Positions 1 to 6,770 of a DNA stretch of 8,521 nt are shown piece by piece. This DNA comes from Pseudomonadales bacterium (lineage in GTDB: Bacteria > Pseudomonadota > Gammaproteobacteria > Pseudomonadales > Azotimanducaceae): NCBI GenBank assembly GCA_022448765.1, contig JAKUTI010000106.1, forward strand, positions 1-8,521. The letters run 5' to 3'. Each line of letters opens with the position of its first letter. Positions within the stretch are counted from its first letter, which is position 1. The translations under genes were made by a program, and so were the position numbers. Under the pieces are notes generated by a model. It saw nothing but the letters and a program-made list of their open reading frames with translations. It did no database searches and was not told where the DNA came from.

Positions 1-684
1 GTTGAACGTATCGAGGCACTCCATGAACAGAATCCCATGCTCGGCTGCCGCGGTTGCCGGCTAGGTATTCTGTATCCCGAAATCACTGAAATGCAGGCGA
101 CGGCAATCTTCGAAGCTGCTGCAGCGCACCGCAAAGACGACGATGCTTTAATTGTACGGCCAGAAATCATGGTGCCATTAGTCGGATTTCAGTCTGAGCT
201 TGCTGACCAAGTCGCGATCGTCAGGCGCGTCGCAGAGGAGGTGATGCGGTCGAGGGGTGTAGAGATCGAGTATGAAGTTGGCACGATGATAGAAGTCCCA
301 AGGGCCGCGATCACGGCGGATGAAATCGCGTCGGAAGCGGAGTTCTTTAGTTTTGGGACCAATGACTTGACCCAGATGGCGCTTGGATTAAGTCGGGACG
401 ATATGGGTTCGTTTTTCGATTGCTATACCAGTAAAGAAATCTACAGTGGTAACCCATTTGCGACCATCGATGAGATCGGTGTTGGCCGGCTCATTGAAGA
501 AGCGGTACAACGCGGCCGATCCACGCGTGCCGATTTAAAGCTCGGGATATGTGGTGAGCACGGCGGTGACCCCGCGTCCATCGCATTTTGTCATCGTGTT
601 GGACTGGACTACGTCAGTTGCTCTCCTTTTCGAGTCCCTGTCGCGAGGTTGGCGGCCGCGCAGGCATCCTTACAAGCGCTCTAA
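1..684 (+). CDS. ppdK: Pyruvate phosphate dikinase, C-terminal part (5' end outside window)
   Basis: PPDK (EC 2.7.9.1) interconverts pyruvate + ATP + phosphate and PEP + AMP + pyrophosphate in the cytoplasm. The frame is open from base 1, and the codons before the ATG at 37 read VERIEALHEQNP, which is family sequence, so that ATG is internal. About 227 of the roughly 880 residues usual for the family are present, all from the C-terminal PEP/pyruvate-binding TIM barrel. Visible motifs are NPMLGCRGCRLG near the window start, SFGTNDLTQMALGLSRDD (T120-N121-D122 in window numbering), and GICGEHGGDP, whose Cys (codon 550-552) matches the catalytic acid/base Cys of the family. The Cys in LGCRG stands where I remember His in the consensus LGHRGCRLG. 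The gene ends with TAA, followed by an 82-nt gap to the aldehyde dehydrogenase on the same strand; co-transcription is possible but unproven. Confidence 0.96.
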   Translation, partial: VERIEALHEQNPMLGCRGCRLGILYPEITEMQATAIFEAAAAHRKDDDALIVRPEIMVPLVGFQSELADQVAIVRRVAEEVMRSRGVEIEYEVGTMIEVPRAAITADEIASEAEFFSFGTNDLTQMALGLSRDDMGSFFDCYTSKEIYSGNPFATIDEIGVGRLIEEAVQRGRSTRADLKLGICGEHGGDPASIAFCHRVGLDYVSCSPFRVPVARLAAAQASLQAL

Positions 685-766
685 GCAAGGCTTGCAGCGT
701 GGAGACGGCTGCCTTAGTGTGCGTCCCCCAGTTAAAGAAAGGGTCTGACAAGAGGACGCATAGTGT

Positions 767-2194
767 ATGAGTAATCGAACCAAGTTTTATATCGACGGTG
801 AGTGGGTAGAACCATCAATATCCGACACGTTGGACGTGATCAATCCTGCGACAGAACAGGCGATCGGTGCGATAGCGATGGGCGGTGTTGAGGACGTGGA
901 TAAGGCGGTAGAAGCTGCCGCAGCGGCTTTTGAATCGTTTTCTCAGTCTTCTAAAGAAGATCGCGTGGCGCTTCTTGAGAGCATCATTGCTGCCTACATG
1001 GGCCGTATGGATGAAGTTGCCGCGGCGATTAGCGAGGAAATGGGTGCTCCCTTGGGCCTTGCAAAAGCAGCCCAGGCGCCCGCGGGACTCGCACACTTTA
1101 TGACAACTCTATCGGTGTTAAAGGACTTTGAGTTTGAGGAAGACATCGGCTCGTCGCGAGTTATTCGTGAACCGGCGGGAGTGTGTGGGTTTATCACGCC
1201 CTGGAATTGGCCGCTGAATCAAATTGCGTGCAAAGTCGCGCCGGCACTTGCGGCTGGTTGCACGATGGTCCTTAAGCCATCGGAAGTCGCGCCGTTCAAT
1301 GCGATTTTGTTCGCCGAAATTATGGATGATGCGGGTGTTCCCCCGGGCGTGTTCAACCTGGTCAACGGTGATGGTCCGACGGTGGGTGCTGCGATTTCGT
1401 CGCATCCCAAGATCGACATGGTTTCATTTACGGGCTCGACGCGGGCCGGTATCGAAGTCGCCCGGAATGCTGCGCCCACAGTTAAACGTGTCGCTCAAGA
1501 ACTAGGAGGAAAATCGGCCAATATCATTCTTGACGATGCTGATTTCGCGAAATCAATATCGCGCGATGTTTTCGGTATGTGCACAAACTCGGGACAGTCT
1601 TGTAACGCGCCGACGCGGATGCTCGTCCCTGATTCACGTATGGATGAAGCGGCGGCGATTGCGAGAGGGGCCGCTGAGCAGGTCAAAGTAGGTGATCCGA
1701 ACGCTGCAGATACGACTATTGGCCCAGTGGTTTCGGATGTCCAGTACGAAAAAATCCAGGACCTTATCCAGAAAGGGATTGATGAGGGGGCAACGCTTGA
1801 GTGTGGCGGGACCGGTCGTCCCGATGGGCTGAACGCAGGTTATTTCGTCAAGCCGACGGTTTTTTCTCACGTTACCAACGACATGTCGATTGCCCAGGAA
1901 GAAATTTTTGGTCCTGTGTTATCGCTGATCGGGTATGCGGACGACGATGATGCGGTGCGTATAGCGAACGATACGGGCTACGGACTGTCGGGCTATATTT
2001 CGGCTGGGGATCCAGAAAGGGCCCGTCAGGTCGCGCGCCGGATTCGGACCGGAAACATCCACTTGAATGGAGCGCCGGTGGACAACAAGTCACCTTTCGG
2101 GGGTTATAAACAATCGGGCAATGGCCGGGAATGGGGTCGCTACGGCTTTGAGGAGTTTCTCGAAGTTAAATCGATCCTAGGATACAACACCTAA
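767..2194 (+). CDS. NAD(P)-dependent aldehyde dehydrogenase family protein
   Basis: A 475-aa member of the ALDH superfamily, which oxidises an aldehyde to the acid with NAD(P)+ in the cytoplasm. All hallmark motifs are present: the Rossmann-side GFITPWNWPLNQ, KPSEVAP, FTGSTRAG, the general-base Glu in QELGGK (E245), the catalytic Cys in NSGQSCNAPTR (C279), and EEIFGPVL (378-385). The E-to-C spacing of 34 equals that of mammalian ALDH2 (E268/C302), and the length is normal for the family, so the enzyme should be active. The start ATG has AGAGGA at 751-756, ten bases upstream. The sequence resembles the broad betaine/aliphatic aldehyde group, but neither motifs nor neighbours (ppdK upstream, a hairpin downstream) reveal the substrate. 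I therefore give no gene symbol. Confidence 0.95.
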   Translation: MSNRTKFYIDGEWVEPSISDTLDVINPATEQAIGAIAMGGVEDVDKAVEAAAAAFESFSQSSKEDRVALLESIIAAYMGRMDEVAAAISEEMGAPLGLAKAAQAPAGLAHFMTTLSVLKDFEFEEDIGSSRVIREPAGVCGFITPWNWPLNQIACKVAPALAAGCTMVLKPSEVAPFNAILFAEIMDDAGVPPGVFNLVNGDGPTVGAAISSHPKIDMVSFTGSTRAGIEVARNAAPTVKRVAQELGGKSANIILDDADFAKSISRDVFGMCTNSGQSCNAPTRMLVPDSRMDEAAAIARGAAEQVKVGDPNAADTTIGPVVSDVQYEKIQDLIQKGIDEGATLECGGTGRPDGLNAGYFVKPTVFSHVTNDMSIAQEEIFGPVLSLIGYADDDDAVRIANDTGYGLSGYISAGDPERARQVARRIRTGNIHLNGAPVDNKSPFGGYKQSGNGREWGRYGFEEFLEVKSILGYNT

Positions 2195-2211
2195 ACTCAC
2201 GACAACCGGAA

Positions 2212-2230
2212 GCGCCCTCTTCGAGGGCGC
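2212..2230. terminator. Perfect 8-bp GC-rich hairpin between convergent genes, possible terminator
   Basis: The sequence GCGCCCTC-TTC-GAGGGCGC forms a perfect 8-bp stem with a 3-nt loop. It lies 17 nt after the aldehyde dehydrogenase stop codon and 28 nt beyond the stop codon of the convergent methyltransferase gene. The position fits a shared bidirectional terminator. No T-run follows the stem on either strand, so it is not a textbook intrinsic terminator. A second short palindrome, CGCCGGCG (2231-2238), directly abuts it. Confidence 0.5.
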
Positions 2231-2258
2231 CGCCGGCGGGATCGCATAGCTTGTCGCA

Positions 2259-2846
2259 CTAGACTCGTTTAGCTAAAACACGCACTAACGCTGCCTGGGT
2301 GCCATCTGGCTCTTGAATCATGCCCTCGAATTCACGCTCGATTTCGAGGCCGCACAAGGTTTGCTGAACAGATCCCGGGAGAACTCGAAAACGGGGGTTG
2401 GTTGGACCGATGACTTCCTCGTCAGACACAACATGTTCTTCCACAAGAATTTTGCCCTGAGGCGCGAGCAGTTTGACAGCCTTTGACAGTAGCGCGTTGT
2501 CAACGTATCGAATCATCAGAATGAGATCGTATGGCCCGCGTAGCGGTATACCCTGCTCGAGATCGTGGGCAATCCAATGAACTCGCAGACCCATGCGGGT
2601 TGCGCGCTTAGACGCTTGTTGAATGGCGATGTCGGACACGTCGATCGCGTCAACATCAAATCCCAAGGTTGCGAGGTGGATAGTGTTACGACCCCGACCG
2701 CAAGCGAGGTCGAGTGCTGTACTGCCCATCAGCGAGTCTTTCCAGTCAAGTAGTACGGCACTGGGGTGCTCACGGAATTGGTACGCGCCGTCTCGGTAGC
2801 GTTCGTTCCACCGCCGCCGATCTTCGTCACTCACCGTGTCGTCCAA
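2259..2846 (-). CDS. Small class I SAM-dependent methyltransferase (TehB-like)
   Basis: A 195-aa cytoplasmic protein with a Rossmann-fold methyltransferase core. Motif I is DLACGRGRN (residues 46-54), which binds SAM. The acidic end of beta-2 is D69 in AIDVS, which would bind the ribose hydroxyls. HDLEQG (94-99) and YDLILMIRYVD (106-116) follow as the next core strands. The N-terminal WNERYRDGAY is typical of small TehB-like methyltransferases, whose substrates are often thiols, metalloids or unknown; none can be assigned here. The start is uncertain: 2846 is TTG without a clear Shine-Dalgarno, an in-frame GTG lies four codons later, and no in-frame ATG exists upstream before the stop. The frame itself stays open upstream to near 2989. 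The gene converges on the ALDH gene across the hairpin and lies 242 nt downstream of the ybjQ-type gene. Confidence 0.87.
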   Translation of the reverse strand: MDDTVSDEDRRRWNERYRDGAYQFREHPSAVLLDWKDSLMGSTALDLACGRGRNTIHLATLGFDVDAIDVSDIAIQQASKRATRMGLRVHWIAHDLEQGIPLRGPYDLILMIRYVDNALLSKAVKLLAPQGKILVEEHVVSDEEVIGPTNPRFRVLPGSVQQTLCGLEIEREFEGMIQEPDGTQAALVRVLAKRV

Positions 2847-3017
2847 TGGCGTTGAATCAATGGTGCTGAAAACTCCAAGCGCGGTGCGATGTGGGGGAGT
2901 CCGGGAAAGTGTGATGTGACGAAACGGGTTGTCGTCGACAGAATCCCTGATGGGTATGGGCGTCTTGCGAGCCCGTATAGCTCAATTCGTCGGCCGAAAG
3001 AAAATTGACGTTAGCAT

Positions 3018-3035
3018 GCGTGTCCACCTACACGC
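3018..3035. repeat. 6-bp inverted repeat downstream of the ybjQ-type gene
   Basis: GCGTGT-CCACCT-ACACGC is a perfect 6-bp stem with a 6-nt loop. On the minus strand it follows the ybjQ-type gene, with a T-rich stretch (AATTTTCTTTC) about ten bases further on. It may be part of a weak transcription terminator for the minus-strand pair. The T-stretch is too distant for a standard intrinsic terminator. Confidence 0.35.
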
Positions 3036-3076
3036 GAGGCACACGCCTGGGGCGCTCGAACGTGCCATTGCCTCGC
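3034..3076. repeat. Longer inverted repeat downstream of the ybjQ-type gene
   Basis: The arms GCGAGGCA (3034-3041) and TGCCTCGC (3069-3076) are perfectly complementary. Inside them CACG (3042-3045) can pair with CGTG (3061-3064), leaving a 4-nt bulge (CCAT) and a 15-nt loop. It starts 13 nt past the stop codon of the ybjQ-type gene. It shares two bases with the smaller hairpin beside it, so the two structures would compete at the junction. It could protect or end the minus-strand transcript; the role is inferred from position only. Confidence 0.4.
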
Positions 3077-3088
3077 TGGGAAATATAC

Positions 3089-3409
3089 TTACTCGTCTTC
3101 GACGATGACGGCGGTGCCGGTCGTGAGCAATTCGGCGGCTCCAGACATCACCATCGAGGTCGTGAAACGGGTACCAACGATGGCGTTAGCACCGAGTTCT
3201 TCGGCGGCGTCGATCATTCGATCGACACTCTGCTCGCGGGCCTCTGCCATTAGTTTTACGTATTCCGCGATTTCGCCACCCACAAGTGCGCGAAAGCCGG
3301 CGGTAATATCTTTGCCAACGTTGCGGGCACGCACGGTGTTACCACGTACTAAACCCAGGGATTTGACGATCCGCTTACCTCCAATTGTTTCGGTGGTCAC
3401 GATTAACAT
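3089..3409 (-). CDS. YbjQ/UPF0145 family protein
   Basis: A 106-aa protein covering the full length of the YbjQ (UPF0145) family. Typical features are the opening strand with TTETIGG (residues 5-11), GLVRGNTVRARN, a helix with EAREQSVDRMIDAAEELGANAIVG, and a closing beta hairpin. Family members form ring-shaped oligomers and are sometimes labelled heavy-metal-binding; this copy has no Cys and no His, so I see no support for metal binding in it. The physiological function of the family is not established. The start ATG has GGAGA (3415-3419) five bases upstream, inside the end of the preceding gene. Its start codon directly abuts that gene's stop codon, so the two are almost certainly co-transcribed and coupled in translation. 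Confidence 0.9.
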   Translation of the reverse strand: MLIVTTETIGGKRIVKSLGLVRGNTVRARNVGKDITAGFRALVGGEIAEYVKLMAEAREQSVDRMIDAAEELGANAIVGTRFTTSMVMSGAAELLTTGTAVIVEDE

Positions 3410-3646
3410 CTATATCTCCACATCTTTGTACTTATCTGTCTTTCGATCGATCAATCGTTGTCGAAGCACGGATACCAATAAGAACGCCATGCCGAGATAA
3501 ATCGCGCCGACAAGGAGTTTTATGGATAGAGACACGTCAGGCGCGATCGCCCATTGGAATATAGCGATACCGACTCCGATGACGATTCCGACGATCAACA
3601 GAAGCCAACCTACGCTACTCGTCGCTCGAACCACGTTGTCTGGCAT
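3410..3646 (-). CDS. Small two-helix inner-membrane protein, partner of YbjQ-type gene
   Basis: A 78-aa protein with two predicted membrane segments, roughly residues 11-31 (GWLLLIVGIVIGVGIAIF) and 41-61 (SIKLLVGAIYLGMAFLLVSV). A highly charged C-terminal tail follows (RQRLIDRKTDKYKDVEI). By the positive-inside rule the tail, and hence probably the N-terminus, faces the cytoplasm. I recall similar small proteins ending in DKYKDV beside YbjQ genes, but I cannot name a function. The ATG has AAGGAAA (3652-3658) a few bases upstream, and this is the first gene of the pair. The zero-base gap to the ybjQ-type gene suggests the two products act together, for example with the tail recruiting the soluble ring to the membrane; that is inference. 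Confidence 0.82.
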   Translation of the reverse strand: MPDNVVRATSSVGWLLLIVGIVIGVGIAIFQWAIAPDVSLSIKLLVGAIYLGMAFLLVSVLRQRLIDRKTDKYKDVEI

Positions 3647-3714
3647 GTGTTTTTCCTTGGTCCCGTGTCTTAACCGGTACCGACTCCTAATGCGCCGACA
3701 AGACAGTAAGGGTC

Positions 3715-3740
3715 TATTATCGCACGGACAGAAAGGGAGA
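3715..3740 (+). promoter_or_regulatory. Candidate -10 box and ribosome binding site of the nucleoside hydrolase gene
   Basis: In the 102-nt divergent gap, TATTAT (3715-3720) is a good match to a sigma-70 -10 box. AAGGGAGA (3733-3740) is a strong Shine-Dalgarno ahead of the ATG at 3749. I found no convincing -35 hexamer at 16-18 nt spacing, so the promoter part is tentative and the ribosome binding site is solid. The same gap must hold the promoter of the leftward membrane-protein/ybjQ pair; I could not pick one out. Confidence 0.35.
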
Positions 3741-3748
3741 CACGACTC

Positions 3749-4681
3749 ATGCCAGACCGTCCGGCGCTAATTGTTGACTGTGACCCGGGTCACGATGACG
3801 CGCTCGCACTGGTGCTGGCGGATGCATACGCTGATGTGCTGGGGATCACCTCCGTCTCGGGAAACGCTCCACTTGACGATACGACACGCAATGCTATCGG
3901 TATCGCGGCGCTTTTGGGGAGTTCTGCCGACGTCTACGCTGGCGAAGCCGGTCCTTTGGTGGGAGAGCCGCGCCACGCGGGGGGTGTGCATGGCAGAGGC
4001 GGCCTTGGTCGGGTCGCCCTCCCGCAACACGATCGCGTGATTTCTGAGCTCCATGCAGTGGACTACTTAATTGAGGCGACGCGAAAACAATCGAATGTCT
4101 GGTTGGTTCCTTTAGGTCCGCTGACCAATATCGCTCGAGCAATCGAAAGGGACTCAGAGCTAGTGGAGAGAATCGAGGGTATTTCGTTGATGGGCGGTAG
4201 CACCGACATCGGGAACGTCACCGCAGTTGCCGAATTCAATATCTGGGCCGACCCTGAAGCCGCTAAGATCGTTATGGGGTCGGGTGCTCCGATACGAATG
4301 TGTGGGCTAAACCTGACTCGTCAATGGCTGTCTGACGATACGGTCGCCGCACGCCTGAAGGAGGGCGAACTTGTCAAAGCCCTGGTCGGCGCGGCTATTT
4401 TGGACGACATCCACGATCGAATGGAGGCGCTAGGTCGCGGTCGTCGATGCGCCTTGCACGACCCCTGTGCTGTGCTGGCGGTGACGCATCCCACCCTATT
4501 TCAGTTTGAACCTCGTCACGTGACCGTTGAGACTAGGGGAATCTATACACGTGGGATGACGGTCGTCGATGAGCGTACAACTCCCGGCGTTCCCGAAGCC
4601 AACGTGGGAGTGGGCTACCACATCGATTCGACGTCCGCTCTAGAACTGCTGTTTAGTGCGTTTGAGGAAGCTAAAACCTAA
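3749..4681 (+). CDS. Inosine-uridine preferring nucleoside hydrolase family protein
   Basis: This enzyme hydrolyses the N-glycosidic bond of ribonucleosides to a free base and ribose in nucleoside salvage. At 310 aa it has the normal length. The Ca2+-binding signature DCDPGHDDA lies at residues 10-18 (D10, D17). Further family motifs are VHG..GLG (80-87), GPLTN with T126 at the metal-ligand position of the Crithidia enzyme, LMGGS (147-151), AEFNIWADPEAA with N164, and HDPCAV with H237 and D238 at the catalytic His and metal-ligand Asp positions. The active site is thus complete. The purine or pyrimidine preference cannot be read from the motifs. No signal peptide is visible, so it is probably cytoplasmic. 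The ATG is supported by a strong Shine-Dalgarno. Its TAA overlaps the TAG of the convergent hydrolase gene. No nucleoside transporter or regulator lies beside it. Confidence 0.93.
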   Translation: MPDRPALIVDCDPGHDDALALVLADAYADVLGITSVSGNAPLDDTTRNAIGIAALLGSSADVYAGEAGPLVGEPRHAGGVHGRGGLGRVALPQHDRVISELHAVDYLIEATRKQSNVWLVPLGPLTNIARAIERDSELVERIEGISLMGGSTDIGNVTAVAEFNIWADPEAAKIVMGSGAPIRMCGLNLTRQWLSDDTVAARLKEGELVKALVGAAILDDIHDRMEALGRGRRCALHDPCAVLAVTHPTLFQFEPRHVTVETRGIYTRGMTVVDERTTPGVPEANVGVGYHIDSTSALELLFSAFEEAKT

Positions 4682-5397
4682 GCTGGCGTCGCGGCTTTCA
4701 AAAAGCTGATGACTGCTTCAACGGTGCCGTCTTTCTCCGGGTTCTTCCATTCTTCAATCAAAGTAACGTTGGGGGCCAGATCCGCAAGTTCGCGGGAAAT
4801 AGTTTCTGGATGGTAGGGGTCTGAGCCCATGAGCACGAGCATAGGAACGGTGCAGGCGGCGACGAAATCTCTATCAACGTTGTACAAAAATTCGCCGTCA
4901 TACATGTTGCTTCTGAAAGCAAGCCAATCCTCAGCTTTAGCCTCCGGGTGCTCGTCCTTAATCGCGTCAGCCCAGTTATCGAACATGGAGTAAAAGAGCG
5001 CGCGGTTGTTATCGGAGCCGATGGGCTGCTGTAGCACAGCCGATGCAACGCGTTCTCGATGGGCTTTTATCACACCCAAACAATATGGCCCGCCAATGCA
5101 GCCGCCCAATAGGTGGGTTTGGTCGATGTTGAGATGGTCAAGGAGCGCCAGATGATCTTCGGCGTAACTGTGCCATCCATCGCGCCCTGATACCGGGGCC
5201 CTGGAGTCACCAGCATTCCGCTGGTCCATGGCAATCACGGTAAAGTGTGGACTTAGGGTTTTTATCGGATCCCACTCAGCGTTTTCCCAAAACGAAGCCG
5301 CGGAAAGCATGCCCCCGGGGGCGAAAAGCAGGATCGGAAAGCCGTCACCTTCGATCTCGTAGTGGATGTCGACTTGGTTGCGATGAAATATCGGCAT
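4678..5397 (-). CDS. Alpha/beta-hydrolase fold protein with a Cys nucleophile
   Basis: A 239-aa protein with the alpha/beta-hydrolase plan. LLFAPGG (23-29) is the oxyanion-hole loop, followed by AMDQRNAGDS (56-65). The nucleophile elbow GGCIGG has Cys100 where most members have Ser. The acid strand reads LVLMGSDPYHP with D193. The usual catalytic His near the C-terminus is not visible: the region that would carry it reads EEWKNPEKDG, and the only His after the acid is H196. I recall related bacterial proteins with a GGCIG elbow and a DxYHP motif, so this may be a distinct subfamily rather than a defect. No signal peptide is seen. The ATG has GGAG five bases upstream. The gene follows yggX by 33 nt on the same strand and is probably the third gene of the mutY operon. 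The substrate is unknown. Confidence 0.85.
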   Translation of the reverse strand: MPIFHRNQVDIHYEIEGDGFPILLFAPGGMLSAASFWENAEWDPIKTLSPHFTVIAMDQRNAGDSRAPVSGRDGWHSYAEDHLALLDHLNIDQTHLLGGCIGGPYCLGVIKAHRERVASAVLQQPIGSDNNRALFYSMFDNWADAIKDEHPEAKAEDWLAFRSNMYDGEFLYNVDRDFVAACTVPMLVLMGSDPYHPETISRELADLAPNVTLIEEWKNPEKDGTVEAVISFLKAATPA

Positions 5398-5430
5398 GTT
5401 GGCTCCGTTGTCTAATTGACGGGTCTATAT

Positions 5431-5712
5431 TTAGTCCGTGGGATTCGTGGGCGTCACGTATCCTTCGGGTTTCTCGTGGTCTTGGTTGGCAAGAAACTTT
5501 TCCATTTGTTGCGCGAGAAAGGCGCGTGATTCAGGCTCAATCATTGAGAGGTGGTGTTCATTGATCAACATGGTTTGTAGCGCTTGCCATTGACGCCAGG
5601 CTTCCGCCGACACGTGCTCGTAGATGTCTTCTCCCATTGGACCGGGCAAGGGTGGCGATGGAAGGCCAGGCAATTGTTTTCCGAGTTTGCGGCAGTTAAC
5701 CAAACGGGTCAT
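5431..5712 (-). CDS. yggX: YggX-type Fe(2+)-trafficking / oxidative damage protection protein
   Basis: A 93-aa cytoplasmic protein (E. coli YggX has 91). YggX is linked to iron handling and protection of iron-sulphur clusters from oxidative damage. The sequence starts MTRLVNCRKLGKQLPGL with the conserved Cys7. It continues with PPLPGPMGEDIYEHVSAEAW, the helix region MLINEHHL, and a tail with EGYVTP, all typical of the family. The start is firm: CGGAG lies four bases upstream inside mutY, and the ATG overlaps the mutY TGA in an ATGA junction, which suggests translational coupling. The mutY-yggX pair is conserved in E. coli and relatives and joins repair of 8-oxoguanine mispairs with iron/oxidant defence. 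Confidence 0.95.
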   Translation of the reverse strand: MTRLVNCRKLGKQLPGLPSPPLPGPMGEDIYEHVSAEAWRQWQALQTMLINEHHLSMIEPESRAFLAQQMEKFLANQDHEKPEGYVTPTNPTD

Positions 5713-6770
5713 GATGCTCCGTCACTATCTATTTCAGTCAGCAGTTTAACGGCAACTGCCGAGAGCCCAAACTCGGCTCGTTCGCCTGGGTGATGCCATC
5801 GGTAATTCTGGTCTTGTGCCGCGCCTCGGCAAGACCCTTGCAAGAAGACGTAGATGGGCTCGATTTCCAGTTGGTAGTGACTGAACGCGTGCCGGAATTT
5901 CTTCCCAGTGAATGTTTTCGCTATTGATGCGGTTGAAAGACCGATGGCCTCAATGAAAACCGACACCGGTGTTGTATGAGGATGCTGGGGTGGTGACCAC
6001 AAAGACGCCCAAACGCCGTTCGGGGGCCTTTTTTGCAACAGGCAAGCTCCTCGATCATCGATGAGCATGAAAAATCGAGCGCGCTGAACACGTAGTGCTC
6101 GGCGCGGGGCAGGAATAGGGTAGTCGGCCTCGTTACCCTGCCGATGCGCCTTGCATTTGCTTGCTAAGGGACAAAGAGAGCACTTGGGATTGGAGCGGAC
6201 GCAGATAGTCGCTCCTAGATCCATAACAGCTTGAGTATAAAGGTCGACTTGTTTAGCCGGCGTGTTGTCTTCGGCATGAGACCAAAGTTGTTTTTCGGTT
6301 TTGGCGGCCCCCCTTTCCCCTTTGACTGCGTAAAACCGGGATAAGACACGACGGACGTTACCGTCCAATATCGTCGCGGTCCTTTTGAAAGCGAGCGCAA
6401 CGATAGCCCCAGCGGTCGATCGTCCGATTCCGGGCAGTCTAGCGAGTGCGTCCACACTAGCTGGGACCTCACCGTTGTGTGTTTCAACGATCTCGAGGGC
6501 GGCCATACGCAGGTGCCGAGCACGCCGGTAGTAGCCAAGCCCACTCCAGTATTCGAGAACTTCGTCTTCGCTCGCTTTAGCGAGTTGGCGTAGTGTTGGG
6601 AAGCGATTTAAGAAACGATTGAAATACGGTACGACGGTGGATGCTTGAGTTTGTTGAAGCATCACTTCTGATACCCAAACGCGGTAAGCGGTTGGGTTTT
6701 GCTGCCACGGTAGATCTTTGCGGCCGTTGTGTTGTGCCCAGTGGAGTAGTTTTTTCGCGAATTCGGTCAA
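5709..6770 (-). CDS. mutY: A/G-specific adenine DNA glycosylase MutY
   Basis: MutY removes adenine mispaired with 8-oxoguanine in base excision repair. At 353 aa it matches E. coli MutY (350). The catalytic Glu is E35 in VSEVMLQQTQ. The helix-hairpin-helix is LPGIGRSTAGAI (112-123). The catalytic Asp is D136 in LDGNVRRVL. The [4Fe-4S] cluster ligands are C190, C197, C200 and C206 in C-x6-C-x2-C-x5-C spacing. All are offset by two from the E. coli positions. The C-terminal NUDIX-like 8-oxoG-recognition domain (about 228-345) carries the FSH loop (F296-S297-H298). The start is TTG: an in-frame TAA lies three codons upstream and no ATG or GTG fits better. The Shine-Dalgarno is weak (AAGAAAG on the minus strand). 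It is the first gene of the mutY-yggX-hydrolase run. Confidence 0.97.
   Translation of the reverse strand: MTEFAKKLLHWAQHNGRKDLPWQQNPTAYRVWVSEVMLQQTQASTVVPYFNRFLNRFPTLRQLAKASEDEVLEYWSGLGYYRRARHLRMAALEIVETHNGEVPASVDALARLPGIGRSTAGAIVALAFKRTATILDGNVRRVLSRFYAVKGERGAAKTEKQLWSHAEDNTPAKQVDLYTQAVMDLGATICVRSNPKCSLCPLASKCKAHRQGNEADYPIPAPRRALRVQRARFFMLIDDRGACLLQKRPPNGVWASLWSPPQHPHTTPVSVFIEAIGLSTASIAKTFTGKKFRHAFSHYQLEIEPIYVFLQGSCRGAAQDQNYRWHHPGERAEFGLSAVAVKLLTEIDSDGAS

Noticed and set aside
685..766. Possible hairpin (GCAGC...GCTGC with AAG/CTT flanks) after ppdK as a terminator.
   Set aside because: The stem is interrupted by a bulge, the loop is long and no T-run follows.
2971..2993. GCCCGTATAGCTCAATTCGT resembles the 5' end of a tRNA (acceptor strand, TA, D-arm start).
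   Set aside because: No D-stem partner, anticodon arm or matching acceptor 3' strand follows. A T-arm-like stretch near 3050-3065 has a 6-nt loop and does not fit a cloverleaf.
2889..3008. Plus-strand 39-codon frame from ATG to TGA in the ybjQ/methyltransferase gap.
   Set aside because: No Shine-Dalgarno before the ATG, no recognisable motif, and such short frames are expected by chance.
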